64,000 nucleotides of DNA from Micromonospora globbae (GCF_003610785.1 NZ_RAQQ01000023.1:38432-102431), one strand, 5' to 3'; positions 7,086 to 15,848 are shown, counted from the first letter of the stretch. A program made the numbers and translations. Notes: generated from the letters alone by a model not told the origin.

Positions 7086-8549
7086 TCAGCGCGGCACGAC
7101 CCGCTCGGCCGCCCACTCCCGCCAGCCGGTCAGCTTGTCCGCGGCCGCGGCGAGCTGGTCGGCGACCGGGCCCGGCCCGGTGGAGCCGGGCGTCGTCCGG
7201 GCGGCGAGCGCCGAACGCACCGACAGCACGTCGCGCACCGACGGGTCGAGGTGCTCGCTCACCGCGGCCAGGTCGGCGTCGGAGACCTCGTCGAGGGCGC
7301 AGTCGCGGGCCACGCAGAGCGCGACGAGCTTCCCCGTGATCTCGTGCGCGTCCCGGAACGGCACACCCTTGCGCACCAGCCAGTCGGCGACCTCGGTGGC
7401 CAGCGAGTAGCCCACCGGCGCGGCGGCCACCAGCCGGTCGACGCGCACCGTCATCGTGGAGATCATCCCGGCGAGGGCCGGCAGCAGCAGTTCGAGGGTG
7501 TCGACCGCGTCGAAGGCCGGCTCCTTGTCCTCCTGCATGTCCCGGTCGTACGTCATCGGCAGGCCCTTGAGCATGGTGAGCACGCTCATCAGGCCGCCGA
7601 CGAGACGGCCCGACTTGCCGCGGGCCAGCTCGGCGATGTCCGCGTTCTTCTTCTGCGGCATGATCGACGAGCCGGTGGCGAACGCGTCGTCCAGCTCCAC
7701 CCAGCCGAACTCCTGCGACGTCCAGAGCACCACCTCCTCGCCGAGGCGGGACAGATGCACCCCGATCATCGCGGTGACGAAGAGGAACTCGGCCACGAAG
7801 TCCCGGTCGGCCACGGCGTCCATCGAGTTGGCGAAGGACGTGCGGAAACCCAGCTCCTTCGACACCGCGACCGGGTCCAGCGGCAGGCCCGAGCCGGCGA
7901 GCGCGCCGGCGCCGAGCGGGCTGATGGCGGCCCGCTCGTCCCAGTCCCGCAGCCGCTCCAGGTCGCGCAGCAGCGGCTGGACGTGGGCGAGCAGCCAGTG
8001 CCCGAAGGTGACCGGCTGGGCGTGCTGGAGGTGCGTCATGCCGGGCGCGGCGGTCTCCACGTGCCGCTCCGCCTGCTCGACCAGCGCCTCGGCCAGCTCG
8101 ACCAGCCGGGCCGCCACACCCCGGGCGTGGTCGCGCAGGTAGAGCCGCAGGTCCGTGGCGACCTGGTCGTTGCGGGAGCGGCCCGCCCGCAGCTTCCCGC
8201 CGAGGCTGCCGAGCCGCTCCAGCAGCCCGCGCTCCAGCGCGGTGTGCACGTCCTCGTCGTCGACGGTCGGGCGGAACTGCCCGGAGGCGCACGCCGCCTC
8301 CAGGTCGTCCAGCGCCGCGAGGATCCTGCCCAGCTCCTCCGGGTCCAGCAGGCCGGCCCCGGCGAGGACCCGGGCGTGCGCCCGGGAGCCGGCGATGTCG
8401 TACGGGGCCAGCCGCCAGTCGAACTGCACGCTCACCGACAGCCGGGCCAGCGCCTCGGAGGGGCCGCCGGCGAACCGGCCGCCCCACAGGCTCGTACGGT
8501 TGGTGGCGGCGCTGTTCTCGGTCAGGCTCTTGTCGTCCACCCCGTCCAT
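7086..8549 (-). CDS. argH: Argininosuccinate lyase
   Basis: 487 residues. Catalyses the last arginine step, argininosuccinate to arginine plus fumarate. The fumarase-superfamily signature 'GSSIMPQKKNADIAEL' is intact (catalytic Ser in the mobile loop), with 'GRSRNDQVATDLRLYLRD' and 'TPGMTHLQHAQP'-type segments upstream. The ATG at 8549 gives the usual N-terminus before 'LWGGRFAGGPSEAL'; a GTG nine bases downstream is possible. It is the last gene of the operon, 8 bp after argG, and the only arg junction that is not an overlap or a mini-ORF bridge. Confidence 0.97.
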   Translation of the reverse strand: MDGVDDKSLTENSAATNRTSLWGGRFAGGPSEALARLSVSVQFDWRLAPYDIAGSRAHARVLAGAGLLDPEELGRILAALDDLEAACASGQFRPTVDDEDVHTALERGLLERLGSLGGKLRAGRSRNDQVATDLRLYLRDHARGVAARLVELAEALVEQAERHVETAAPGMTHLQHAQPVTFGHWLLAHVQPLLRDLERLRDWDERAAISPLGAGALAGSGLPLDPVAVSKELGFRTSFANSMDAVADRDFVAEFLFVTAMIGVHLSRLGEEVVLWTSQEFGWVELDDAFATGSSIMPQKKNADIAELARGKSGRLVGGLMSVLTMLKGLPMTYDRDMQEDKEPAFDAVDTLELLLPALAGMISTMTVRVDRLVAAAPVGYSLATEVADWLVRKGVPFRDAHEITGKLVALCVARDCALDEVSDADLAAVSEHLDPSVRDVLSVRSALAARTTPGSTGPGPVADQLAAAADKLTGWREWAAERVVPR

Positions 8550-8557
8550 TTTGAGGG

Positions 8558-9769
8558 TCAAGACTGCGAACCACCCAACCGGGCGTCCCGCGCGGCGGCC
8601 ATCCGGCTCGGCAGCCCCCACAGCTGCACGAAGCCCTTCGCCAGCGACTGGTCGAACGTGTCGCCGGTGTCGTAGGTGGCCATGCCGAAGTCGTAGAGGC
8701 TGGCCTCGGAGCGCCGCCCGGTGACGGTGGCCCGCCCGGCGTGCAGGGTCAGCCGCACCTCGCCGGACACGTGCCGCTGGGCGTCGTCGATGAAGGCGTC
8801 CAGGGACCGCTTCAGCGGGGAGAACCAGAGACCGTCGTAGACCAGCTCGCCCCAGCGCTGGTCGACGCCCCGCTTGAACCGGGCCAGGTCCCGCTCGACG
8901 GTGACGTTCTCCAGCTCCTGGTGGGCGGTGATGAGCGCGATGGCGCCCGGCGCCTCGTACACCTCGCGGCTCTTGATGCCGACGAGGCGGTCCTCGACCA
9001 TGTCGAGCCGGCCCACGCCCTGCGCGCCGGCCCGCCGGTTCAGCTCCAGGATCGCCTGGTACGGGGTGACCGTCTCGCCGTCGATGGCGACCGGCACGCC
9101 GGCGTCGAACGTGATGACGACCTCGTCGGCGTCGCGGGGCTCGGCCGGGTCGGCGGTGTAGGAGTAGAGGTCCTCGATCGGCCCGTTCCAGATGTCCTCC
9201 AGGAAGCCGGTCTCCACGGCCCGGCCCCACAGGTTCTGGTCGATGGAGTACGGCGACTTCGCCGACACGTCGATCGGCAGGCCCTTCTCCTCGGCGAAGG
9301 CGATCGCCTTGTCGCGGGTCCAGGCGAAGTCCCGGGCCGGCGCGATGATCTTCAGGTCGGGGGCGAGGGCGCCCAGCCCGACCTCGAAGCGGACCTGGTC
9401 GTTGCCCTTGCCGGTGCAGCCGTGCGAGACGATCGTGCCGCCGTGCTTGCGCGCCGCCGCCACCAGGTGCTTGACGATCAGCGGCCGGGACAGCGCGGAC
9501 ACCAGCGGGTACCGGTCCATGTAGAGGGCGTTGGCGCGGATCGCCGGCAGGCAGTACTCGGCCGCGAACTCGTCGCGCGCGTCGACCACCTCGGACTCCA
9601 CGGCGCCGCAGTCCAGGGCCCGCTGCCGGATGACGTTCATGTCCTCGCCGCCCTGACCGACGTCGACGGCGACCGCGATCACCTCGGCGCCGGTCTGCTC
9701 GGCCAGGTACGGAATGGCGACGGAGGTGTCCAACCCTCCGGAGTATGCGAGGACGACCCGCTCGGTCAT
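8558..9769 (-). CDS. argG: Argininosuccinate synthase
   Basis: 403 residues. Ligates citrulline and aspartate with ATP. The PP-loop 'AYSGGLDTSVAIPYL' is at residues 8-22, followed by 'GQGGEDMNVIRQRAL' and 'HGCTGKGNDQVRFE', all conserved active-site segments. The ATG overlaps the argR stop by 4 bp. Full length and without oddities. Confidence 0.98.
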   Translation of the reverse strand: MTERVVLAYSGGLDTSVAIPYLAEQTGAEVIAVAVDVGQGGEDMNVIRQRALDCGAVESEVVDARDEFAAEYCLPAIRANALYMDRYPLVSALSRPLIVKHLVAAARKHGGTIVSHGCTGKGNDQVRFEVGLGALAPDLKIIAPARDFAWTRDKAIAFAEEKGLPIDVSAKSPYSIDQNLWGRAVETGFLEDIWNGPIEDLYSYTADPAEPRDADEVVITFDAGVPVAIDGETVTPYQAILELNRRAGAQGVGRLDMVEDRLVGIKSREVYEAPGAIALITAHQELENVTVERDLARFKRGVDQRWGELVYDGLWFSPLKRSLDAFIDDAQRHVSGEVRLTLHAGRATVTGRRSEASLYDFGMATYDTGDTFDQSLAKGFVQLWGLPSRMAAARDARLGGSQS

Positions 9770-10281
9770 GGTGTGGTGCTCCCTTCAACGTTCTCTTCCC
9801 GGCGGGCCCAGCCGGCGAGCTTCTCGCCGAGCGCGGCTCCGCCGTCGGCCTCGCGGGCCACGACGAGGATGGTGTCGTCGCCGGCGATCGTGCCGACGAC
9901 CTCGGGCAGGCCCGCTCGGTCCAACGCGCTGGCCAGGTAGTGCGCGGCGCCCGGCGGGGTGCGCAGCACGGCGATGTTGCCGCTGGAGTCGACCCCGTTG
10001 AGCAGCTCGTGCAGCAGCCGGACGAGCCGCGCCGGCGCGGTCTCCGCCTCGCGCAGCGGCCGGTGGCCGTCCTCGGGGATCAGGTAGACGCCGCGCCCGT
10101 CGCCGCCGCGTACGGTCACCGCGCCGAGTTCCTTGAGGTCGCGCGAGAGGGTCGCCTGGGTGACCTGGATGCCGTCGCCGGCCAGCAGTTCGGCCAGCTC
10201 CGTCTGCGAGTGGATCGCCTTGTCCCGGATCAGCTCGACGATGCGGGCGTGGCGGGCGGCGCGGGTCAGCGGGGCGGTCAT
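9766..10281 (-). CDS. argR: Arginine repressor ArgR
   Basis: 171 residues. N-terminal winged helix ('RIVELIRDKAIHSQTELAEL', 'TQATLSRDLKELGAV', where the Ser-Arg recognition helix is conserved) and C-terminal arginine-binding trimerisation domain ('GTIAGDDTILVVAREADGG', in which the adjacent Asp residues bind arginine). It would bind the ARG box in front of argC when arginine is abundant. Located inside the operon it controls, between argF and argG, as in Mycobacterium; both junctions are 4-bp overlaps. Confidence 0.96.
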   Translation of the reverse strand: MTAPLTRAARHARIVELIRDKAIHSQTELAELLAGDGIQVTQATLSRDLKELGAVTVRGGDGRGVYLIPEDGHRPLREAETAPARLVRLLHELLNGVDSSGNIAVLRTPPGAAHYLASALDRAGLPEVVGTIAGDDTILVVAREADGGAALGEKLAGWARREENVEGSTTP

Positions 10282-11255
10282 GTGGTCTCCCTGGTCGCGG
10301 TGGCGCCCGGCGCGGCCGCGTCCGGGGCCACGGACGCGGCCTCGAGGAGGAACGTGAGCAGCGCCTTCTGGGCGTGCAGCCGATTCTCCGCCTGGTCGAA
10401 GACGGCGCTCTGCGGGCCGTCGAGCACCTCGTCGGTGATCTCCTCGCCCCGGTGGGCGGGCAGGCAGTGCAGCACGATCGCGCCCGGCGCCGCCTGGCCC
10501 AGCAGGTCGGCGTCGACCCGGTACGGCAGGAACGGGGTCACCCGGTCCAGCCCGTCGTCCTCCTGCCCCATCGAGGTCCAGGCGTCGGTGGCGACCGCGT
10601 CGGCCCCCTTGACCGCCTCGACCGGGTCGGTCAGCACGTTGACCGATCCGCCGGTGCCGGCCGCGATCTCCGCGGCCCGCGCCACCACGGCCGGGTCGGG
10701 GGTGAAGCCGGCCGGGCCGGCCACCCGGACGTGCATGCCGGCCGTCGCGCCGCCCAGCAGGTACGAGTGGGCCATGTTGTTGGCGGCGTCGCCGACGTAC
10801 GCGAGGGTCCGGCCGGCGGTGCCCCCGAACCGCTCCCGCACGGTGAGCAGGTCGGCGAGGATCTGGCAGGGGTGGAAGCCGTCGGTGAGCGCGTTGACCA
10901 CCGGGACGCTCGCCCCCGCGGCGACCTCGGCGATGCGGTCGTCGCCGTACGTGCGCAGCACGATGGCGGCCACGTAGCGGGACAGCACGCGCCCGGCGTC
11001 GCCGAGGGTCTCACCCCGGCCGAAGTGGGTGACCTGGGTGTCCACGACGAGGGGGTGGCCGCCCAGTTCGGAGATGCCGACGTCGAACGAGATCCGGGTG
11101 CGCAGGCTCTGCTTGTCGAACAGCACGGCCACCGACCGCGGACCGGCCAGCGGCCGGTACCCGAAGCGGTCCGCCTTCATCCGGACGGCGAGGTCCAGCA
11201 CGGCCGCCTGCTCGGCGGGGCTCAGGTCGTCGTCGCGCAGGAAGTGGCGGGTCAT
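10278..11255 (-). CDS. argF: Ornithine carbamoyltransferase
   Basis: 325 residues. Makes citrulline from ornithine and carbamoyl phosphate. 'DKQSLRTRISFDVGI' is the S-x-R-T carbamoyl phosphate loop, and 'HCLPAHRGEEIT' is the ornithine-side HCLP motif. The C-terminus carries a short Ala/Thr-rich tail ('DAAAPGATATRETT') beyond the usual end. Start and stop both overlap the neighbours by 4 bp (argD upstream, argR downstream). Confidence 0.97.
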   Translation of the reverse strand: MTRHFLRDDDLSPAEQAAVLDLAVRMKADRFGYRPLAGPRSVAVLFDKQSLRTRISFDVGISELGGHPLVVDTQVTHFGRGETLGDAGRVLSRYVAAIVLRTYGDDRIAEVAAGASVPVVNALTDGFHPCQILADLLTVRERFGGTAGRTLAYVGDAANNMAHSYLLGGATAGMHVRVAGPAGFTPDPAVVARAAEIAAGTGGSVNVLTDPVEAVKGADAVATDAWTSMGQEDDGLDRVTPFLPYRVDADLLGQAAPGAIVLHCLPAHRGEEITDEVLDGPQSAVFDQAENRLHAQKALLTFLLEAASVAPDAAAPGATATRETT

Positions 11256-12547
11256 GTGGTCGTCTCCGGGGTGGCGGTCGTGGTCGGGGCGGTCGGTCCG
11301 GCGGTGGCCGGCGGCGTGGGGTCGACGCCGGCGGGGGCCGGCGTGGCGGCGGGCGTGGTGCCGGCGGGCGTCACGGCGGCCGGCGCCGTGGCGTCGAGGG
11401 CGGCGGGGAGGGCCGCGAGGAACGCGTCCACCTGCTCGGCCGTGAGGATCAGCGGCGGCGCGAGCCGGACCACGCCGGGCTGCACCGGGTTGACGAGGAA
11501 GCCGACCTCACGCAGCGCCTCCGCGAGCACCGGGGCGACCGGCGCGGTGAGCACCACGCCGAGCAGCAGGCCGGCCCCGCGTACGCCGGACACCAGCGGA
11601 TGGCCGAGCGCCTCGATGCCGCGGCGCAGGCGCTCGCCGACCCGCTTGACGTGGTCGAGCAGCCCCTCGTGGGCGATGGTGCTCACCACGGCGAGGGCCG
11701 CGGCGCAGCTCACCGGGTTGCCGCCGAACGTGGTGCCGTGCGAGCCGGGGGTGAGCAGGTCGGCGGCCCGCCCGAAGGCCAGCGTGGCGCCGAGCGGCAG
11801 CCCGCCGCCGAGCCCCTTGGCGAGCGTCACCACGTCCGGCTCGACGCCCTCGGCCTGGTGGGCGAACCAGTGCCCGGTACGCCCGACCCCGGTCTGCACC
11901 TCGTCGAGCACGAGCAGGGCGCCGTGGCGGGCGGTGATCCGCCGGGCCGCGGCCAGGTAGCCGGCGGGCGGCACGACCACGCCGTTCTCGCCCTGGATCG
12001 GCTCCAGGATCACCATGGCGGTCGCGTCGGTGACGGCGGCCTCCAGCGCGGCCACGTCGCCGTAGTCGACGTGCGTCACGTCGCCGGGCAGCGGGCGGAA
12101 CGGGTCGGCCTTGGCCGGCTGCCCGGTGAGCGCCAGGGCGCCCATCGTGCGGCCGTGGAAGCCGCCCCGCGTGGCGACCACGTGGCCGCGGCCGGTGAGC
12201 CGGGAGAGCTTGAACGCGGCCTCGTTGGCCTCCGCGCCGGAGTTGACGAACAGCACCCGGCCGGGGCGGCCGGCGAGGGCCAGCAGCAGCTCGGCCAGCG
12301 CGACCGGCGGCTCGGCGACGTAGAGGTTCGAGACGTGCCCCAGCGTGGCGACCTGCTTCGTCACGGCGGCCACCACGGCCGGGTGGGCGTGCCCGAGCGC
12401 GTTCACCGCGATCCCGCCGACCAGGTCGACGTACTCCCGGCCGCCCTCGTCGACGACGACGGCGCCGGAGCCGGACACCAGCGCCAGCGGTGGCGTGCCG
12501 TAGTTGTCCATCATGGACTGCTGCCAGCGCTGCACGAGCGTGCTCAT
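11252..12547 (-). CDS. argD: Acetylornithine aminotransferase with disordered C-terminal tail
   Basis: 431 residues, about 45 more than usual. Class III PLP aminotransferase: 'NSGAEANEAAFKLSRL', 'LLVLDEVQTGVGRTG' (Asp on the PLP pyridine) and 'TLAKGLGGGLPLGA' (PLP lysine). Converts N-acetylglutamate semialdehyde to N-acetylornithine. After the normal end ('VDAFLAALPAALDA') there is a roughly 45-residue Ala/Pro/Thr-only tail ending 'TATPETTT', which fills the space to argF and leaves a 4-bp overlap. The tail is not expected to be needed for catalysis. Confidence 0.96.
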   Translation of the reverse strand: MSTLVQRWQQSMMDNYGTPPLALVSGSGAVVVDEGGREYVDLVGGIAVNALGHAHPAVVAAVTKQVATLGHVSNLYVAEPPVALAELLLALAGRPGRVLFVNSGAEANEAAFKLSRLTGRGHVVATRGGFHGRTMGALALTGQPAKADPFRPLPGDVTHVDYGDVAALEAAVTDATAMVILEPIQGENGVVVPPAGYLAAARRITARHGALLVLDEVQTGVGRTGHWFAHQAEGVEPDVVTLAKGLGGGLPLGATLAFGRAADLLTPGSHGTTFGGNPVSCAAALAVVSTIAHEGLLDHVKRVGERLRRGIEALGHPLVSGVRGAGLLLGVVLTAPVAPVLAEALREVGFLVNPVQPGVVRLAPPLILTAEQVDAFLAALPAALDATAPAAVTPAGTTPAATPAPAGVDPTPPATAGPTAPTTTATPETTT

Positions 12548-13485
12548 GACGGCACTCCGCCTTCCTTGTTCGCGACTGCGGGGCTCGCAGGCTCACTCCT
12601 CGCGCTCACGACCATGGTGCCGAACCCATCCGACGTGAACACCTCGAGCAGCGTCGAGTGGGCGACCCGGCCGTCGACGACGTGCGCGGCGGGCACTCCC
12701 CCGCGCACCGCCCGCAGGCAGGCCTCCATCTTGGGCACCATCCCCGACTCGAGGGTGGGCAGCAGCTTGGCCAGGTCGTCCGCGCTGATCTCGGAGATCA
12801 GGCTGGTCGTGTCCGGCCAGTTGGCGTAGAGGCCGGCCACGTCGGTGAGGACGACGAGCTTGCGGGCCTCCAGGGCGACCGCGAGCGCGGCCGCGGCGGT
12901 GTCCGCGTTGAGGTTGTGCAGCACCCCGTCCGCGTCGGGCGCGACCGTCGAGATCACCGGGATCCGGCCGGCGGCGATGAGGTCGGTGACGGCCGAGACG
13001 TCGACCGACTCGACGTCGCCGACCTGGCCGACGTCGACCGGCTCGCCGTCGACGTACGCCGGCCGGCGCACCGCCGTGAACAGCCCGGCGTCCTCGCCGG
13101 AGAGGCCGACCGCGAACGGGCCGTGCGCGTTGATCAGCCCGACGAGTTCCCGCCCGACCTGGCCGACCAGGACCATCCGGACCACGTCCATGGCCTCCGG
13201 GGTGGTGACCCGCAGGCCGCCCCGGAACTCGCTGGTGATGCCGAGCCGCCCCAGCATGGCGGAGATCTGCGGGCCGCCGCCGTGCACGACGACCGGCTTC
13301 AGACCGACGTAGCGCAGGAAGACCATGTCGGCGGCGAACGCCCGCTGCAGCTCGGGGTCGACCATGGCGTTGCCGCCGTACTTCACGACGACGGTCGAGC
13401 CGGAGAAGCGGGCCAGCCAGGGCAGCGCCTCGATGAGCGTGGCGGCCTTCGCCTGGGAGCGGGTGAGGTCGGCGGAGAGGGTCAC
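12544..13485 (-). CDS. argB: N-acetylglutamate kinase with C-terminal extension
   Basis: 313 residues. The GTG at 13485 is chosen because GGGGAGG lies 8 bp upstream and the product then starts 'TLSADLTRSQAKA'. Amino acid kinase fold: 'VVVKYGGNAM' and 'KPVVVHGGGPQI' bind the phosphates, 'AFAADMVFLRYVGLK' follows. The normal end near 'EVFTSDGFGTMV' is followed by 21 extra residues beginning 'VSARSEPASPAV' that look like an in-frame fused linker element and bring the stop codon into a 4-bp overlap with argD. Confidence 0.96.
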   Translation of the reverse strand: MTLSADLTRSQAKAATLIEALPWLARFSGSTVVVKYGGNAMVDPELQRAFAADMVFLRYVGLKPVVVHGGGPQISAMLGRLGITSEFRGGLRVTTPEAMDVVRMVLVGQVGRELVGLINAHGPFAVGLSGEDAGLFTAVRRPAYVDGEPVDVGQVGDVESVDVSAVTDLIAAGRIPVISTVAPDADGVLHNLNADTAAAALAVALEARKLVVLTDVAGLYANWPDTTSLISEISADDLAKLLPTLESGMVPKMEACLRAVRGGVPAAHVVDGRVAHSTLLEVFTSDGFGTMVVSARSEPASPAVANKEGGVPS

Positions 13486-13547
13486 GCCCGTGCCTCCCCT
13501 GCGTTCGCGGCCACGGGACCCCACGTCACCGGGTTGTTCGTCTTCAT
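13482..13547 (-). CDS. Mini-ORF (21 codons) bridging argJ and argB
   Basis: Starts ATG at 13547, overlapping the argJ stop (ATGA), and ends TGA at 13482, overlapping the argB GTG start (GTGA). The 21-residue product begins 'MKTNNPVTWGPV' and ends 'AANAGEARA'. The end of the mini-ORF contains the argB Shine-Dalgarno GGGGAGG. Probably a translational-coupling linker rather than a functional peptide, but it could be translated. It shows the same layout as the argC-argJ and pyr operon mini-ORFs. Confidence 0.45.
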   Translation of the reverse strand: MKTNNPVTWGPVAANAGEARA

Positions 13548-14716
13548 GACGAGTAGGCCGAGTTCTCGTGCACGTACGCGTGGGACAGGTCGGTGGTCCA
13601 GATGGTGGCCTCGGCGGCGCCCGCGTGCAGGTCGATGCGGACGGTCACGTCCCGCCCGGTGAGGTCGACCTTCGCGCGGTCCTCCGCGGCGGCGCCGCCC
13701 CGGCAGACCCACACCCCGTTGACCGCCACGTCCAGGTTGTCGGGCTCGAACGCCGCGGCGGTGGTGCCGACGGCGGCGAGGATGCGACCCCAGTTGGGGT
13801 CGTTGCCGAACAGCGCGGTCTTCACGAGGTTGTTGCGGGCCACCGTCCGGCCCACCTCGACGGCGTCGTCCTCGCTCGCCGCGCCGACCACCTCGACGGC
13901 GATCTCCTTGGTGGCCCCCTCGGCGTCGGCGATGAGCTGCCGGGCCAGGTCCTGGCAGGCGGCGGTGACGGCCGAGGCCAGCTCGCCCGGCGCCGGGGTG
14001 ACGCCGGAGGCGCCGCTGGCGAGCAGCAGGACGGTGTCGTTGGTGGACATGCAGCCGTCGGAGTCGATCCGGTCGAAGGTGACCCGGCATGCCTCGCGCA
14101 GCGCGGCGTCGAGCTCGTCCGGCGTGGCGACCGCGTCCGTGGTCAGGACGCAGAGCATGGTCGCCAGGGCCGGGGCGAGCATCCCCGCGCCCTTCGCCAT
14201 GCCGCCCACGGTCCAGCCGGCGCCCGGCACGACGGTCGTCTTGGGCCGGGTGTCGGTGGTCATGATGGCCTCGGCGGCCGGGGCGCCGCCGTCGCGCGAC
14301 AGCTCACGCACGGCGGTGTCGACGCCGGCCAGCAGCGCGGGCATGGGCAGCCGCTCGCCGATGAGTCCGGTGGAGCAGACCGCCACCTCGCCGGCGCCGA
14401 GTTCCGGCACGGTGCCCGTGGCGGTGAGGGCGGCGGCGACGTGCTCGGCGGTGGCGTGCGTGTCCTGGAAGCCGGCCGGACCGGTGCAGGCGTTCGCGCC
14501 TCCGGAGTTGAGCACCACGGCGCGGACCGCCCCGCCGTGCACGACCTGCTCGGACCAGAGCACCGGGGCCGCCTTCACCCGGTTGGCGGTGAAGACCCCG
14601 GCGACGGCCGTCGCCGGTCCGTCGTTGACCACCAGGGCCACGTCGGTCGCGCCGCCGGTCTTCAACCCGGCGGCCACCCCCGCCGCACGGAACCCCTGCG
14701 GGACGGTGACGGTCAC
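13544..14716 (-). CDS. argJ: Bifunctional ornithine acetyltransferase/N-acetylglutamate synthase
   Basis: 390 residues. Recycles the acetyl group from N-acetylornithine to glutamate; it self-cleaves before a Thr, which can be placed in 'GMLAPALATMLCVLTTDA'. Other family hallmarks are 'NSGGANACTG' near the N-terminal part and 'STNDTVLLLASG' after the cleavage site. The GTG start at 14716 is preceded by GAGGAGG located inside the upstream mini-ORF. The C-terminus 'HENSAYSS' is the normal family end ('NaeYRT'-like). Confidence 0.96.
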   Translation of the reverse strand: MTVTVPQGFRAAGVAAGLKTGGATDVALVVNDGPATAVAGVFTANRVKAAPVLWSEQVVHGGAVRAVVLNSGGANACTGPAGFQDTHATAEHVAAALTATGTVPELGAGEVAVCSTGLIGERLPMPALLAGVDTAVRELSRDGGAPAAEAIMTTDTRPKTTVVPGAGWTVGGMAKGAGMLAPALATMLCVLTTDAVATPDELDAALREACRVTFDRIDSDGCMSTNDTVLLLASGASGVTPAPGELASAVTAACQDLARQLIADAEGATKEIAVEVVGAASEDDAVEVGRTVARNNLVKTALFGNDPNWGRILAAVGTTAAAFEPDNLDVAVNGVWVCRGGAAAEDRAKVDLTGRDVTVRIDLHAGAAEATIWTTDLSHAYVHENSAYSS

Positions 14717-14766
14717 GGGCGCACCTCCTCGTTCACGAATCGCGCGTTCGGTTGCCCGGTGCTCAC
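14713..14766 (-). CDS. Mini-ORF (17 codons) bridging argC and argJ
   Basis: Reads MSTGQPNARFVNEEVRP. The GTG start overlaps the argC stop (GTGA) and its TGA overlaps the argJ GTG start (GTGA), so a ribosome could pass from argC to argJ without leaving coding sequence. The codons for 'NEEV' carry GAGGAGG, the argJ Shine-Dalgarno. Function as a peptide is doubtful; function as a linker is likely. Confidence 0.45.
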   Translation of the reverse strand: MSTGQPNARFVNEEVRP

Positions 14767-15764
14767 GGCGCCACCCCGTACACCGACAGACCGGTGGTCT
14801 CCGGCAGGCCGACCATCAGGTTGGCGTTCTGCACGGCCTGCCCGGCCGCGCCCTTGCCGAGGTTGTCGAGCGCGCTCACGACGATCAGCCGGCGCGAGTC
14901 GACGTCGACGGTGGCCTGCAGGTGGCAGGAGTTCGAGCCGAGCGTGGCGGCCGTGTGCGGCCAGCGCCCCTCGGGCAGCACGTGTACGAACGGCGCGTCG
15001 GCGTACGCCTCGGCGAGCACCGCCTGCGGGTCGACGCCGCGGGCCGGCACGGCGGTGACCGTGGCGAGGATGCCGCGCGGCATCGGCGCGAGCACCGGGG
15101 TGAAGGAGAGGCTGCGCGCCCCCGTGGCCTGCTTGATCTCGGGCACGTGCTGGTGGGTGCCGACACGGTAGGGCGACAGGTCCCCCATCACCTCGCTCGC
15201 GAGCAGGTGGGCCTTGGCGCCGCGGCCCGCCCCGGAGGTGCCGGAGGCGGCGACCACCACGACGTCGGCCGGCTCGGCGGCGCCCGCGGCGATCAGCGGG
15301 GCGAGCGCGAGACTGATGGCGGCGGCGTAGCAGCCGGTGTTGGCCACCCGCGTGGAGGAGGCGATCAGCTCCCGCTGCCCGGGCAGCTCCGGCAGCCCGT
15401 AGGTCCACTGGCCGGCGTGGGTGCCGCCGTAGTAGTGCGCCCAGTCGTACGGGTTCGCGAGCCGGTGGTCGGCGCCCAGGTCGACGATCCGCACGTCGGC
15501 GGGCAGCTGCGCGGCGAGGGCGGCCGACTCGCCGTGCGGGAGGGCGAGGAAGACGAGGTCCGCGCCGGCGAGCGCGTCGGGCCCGGCCGGACCGAGCACC
15601 ATGTCGAGGCCGGCGAGCTGCGGGTGGACGACGTCGACCCGGTGGCCCGCCTGGCTGTGCGCGGTGGCGGCGACCAGCTCGAACTCCGGGTGCGCGGCGA
15701 CCAGGCGGAGCAGCTCGCCCCCGGCGTAGCCGCTCGCCCCGGCGACAGCGACTCGGATTCCCAT
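14763..15764 (-). CDS. argC: N-acetyl-gamma-glutamyl-phosphate reductase
   Basis: 333 residues. NADPH-dependent reduction of N-acetylglutamyl phosphate. Rossmann start 'VAVAGASGYAGGELLRL' and the catalytic cysteine in 'VANTGCYAAAISLAL' are present. The ATG at 15764 is preferred to a GTG six bases upstream because GGAGG sits 5 bp before it. First gene of the arginine operon; a promoter with consensus-like boxes and an ARG box lie immediately upstream. Confidence 0.97.
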   Translation of the reverse strand: MGIRVAVAGASGYAGGELLRLVAAHPEFELVAATAHSQAGHRVDVVHPQLAGLDMVLGPAGPDALAGADLVFLALPHGESAALAAQLPADVRIVDLGADHRLANPYDWAHYYGGTHAGQWTYGLPELPGQRELIASSTRVANTGCYAAAISLALAPLIAAGAAEPADVVVVAASGTSGAGRGAKAHLLASEVMGDLSPYRVGTHQHVPEIKQATGARSLSFTPVLAPMPRGILATVTAVPARGVDPQAVLAEAYADAPFVHVLPEGRWPHTAATLGSNSCHLQATVDVDSRRLIVVSALDNLGKGAAGQAVQNANLMVGLPETTGLSVYGVAP

Positions 15765-15774
15765 ACCCACCTCC

Positions 15775-15786
15775 GCATGATTATGC
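15775..15786. promoter_or_regulatory. ARG box at the argC transcription start
   Basis: gcatgattatgc has 4-bp inverted arms GCAT/ATGC with an AT-rich centre, as in known ArgR operators (TGCAT-N-ATGCA type). It overlaps the predicted start point and sits directly upstream of the argC Shine-Dalgarno. A second related sequence (tgcatgagaatt at 15836-15847) lies upstream of the -35 and could be the distal box of a pair. Confidence 0.6.
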
Positions 15787-15791
15787 AGTCC

Positions 15792-15820
15792 AGGCTAGCA
15801 GCGAAGATCGCGCCCTGCAA
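15792..15820 (-). promoter_or_regulatory. argC operon promoter
   Basis: On the minus strand TTGCAG (15820-15815) is separated by exactly 17 bp from TAGCCT (15797-15792). This fits a primary sigma factor promoter of actinobacteria (TTGNNN, TANNNT) and would start transcription near 15785, inside the ARG box. Confidence 0.6.
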
Positions 15821-15848
15821 GTTCATACGGTCCACTGCATGAGAATTT

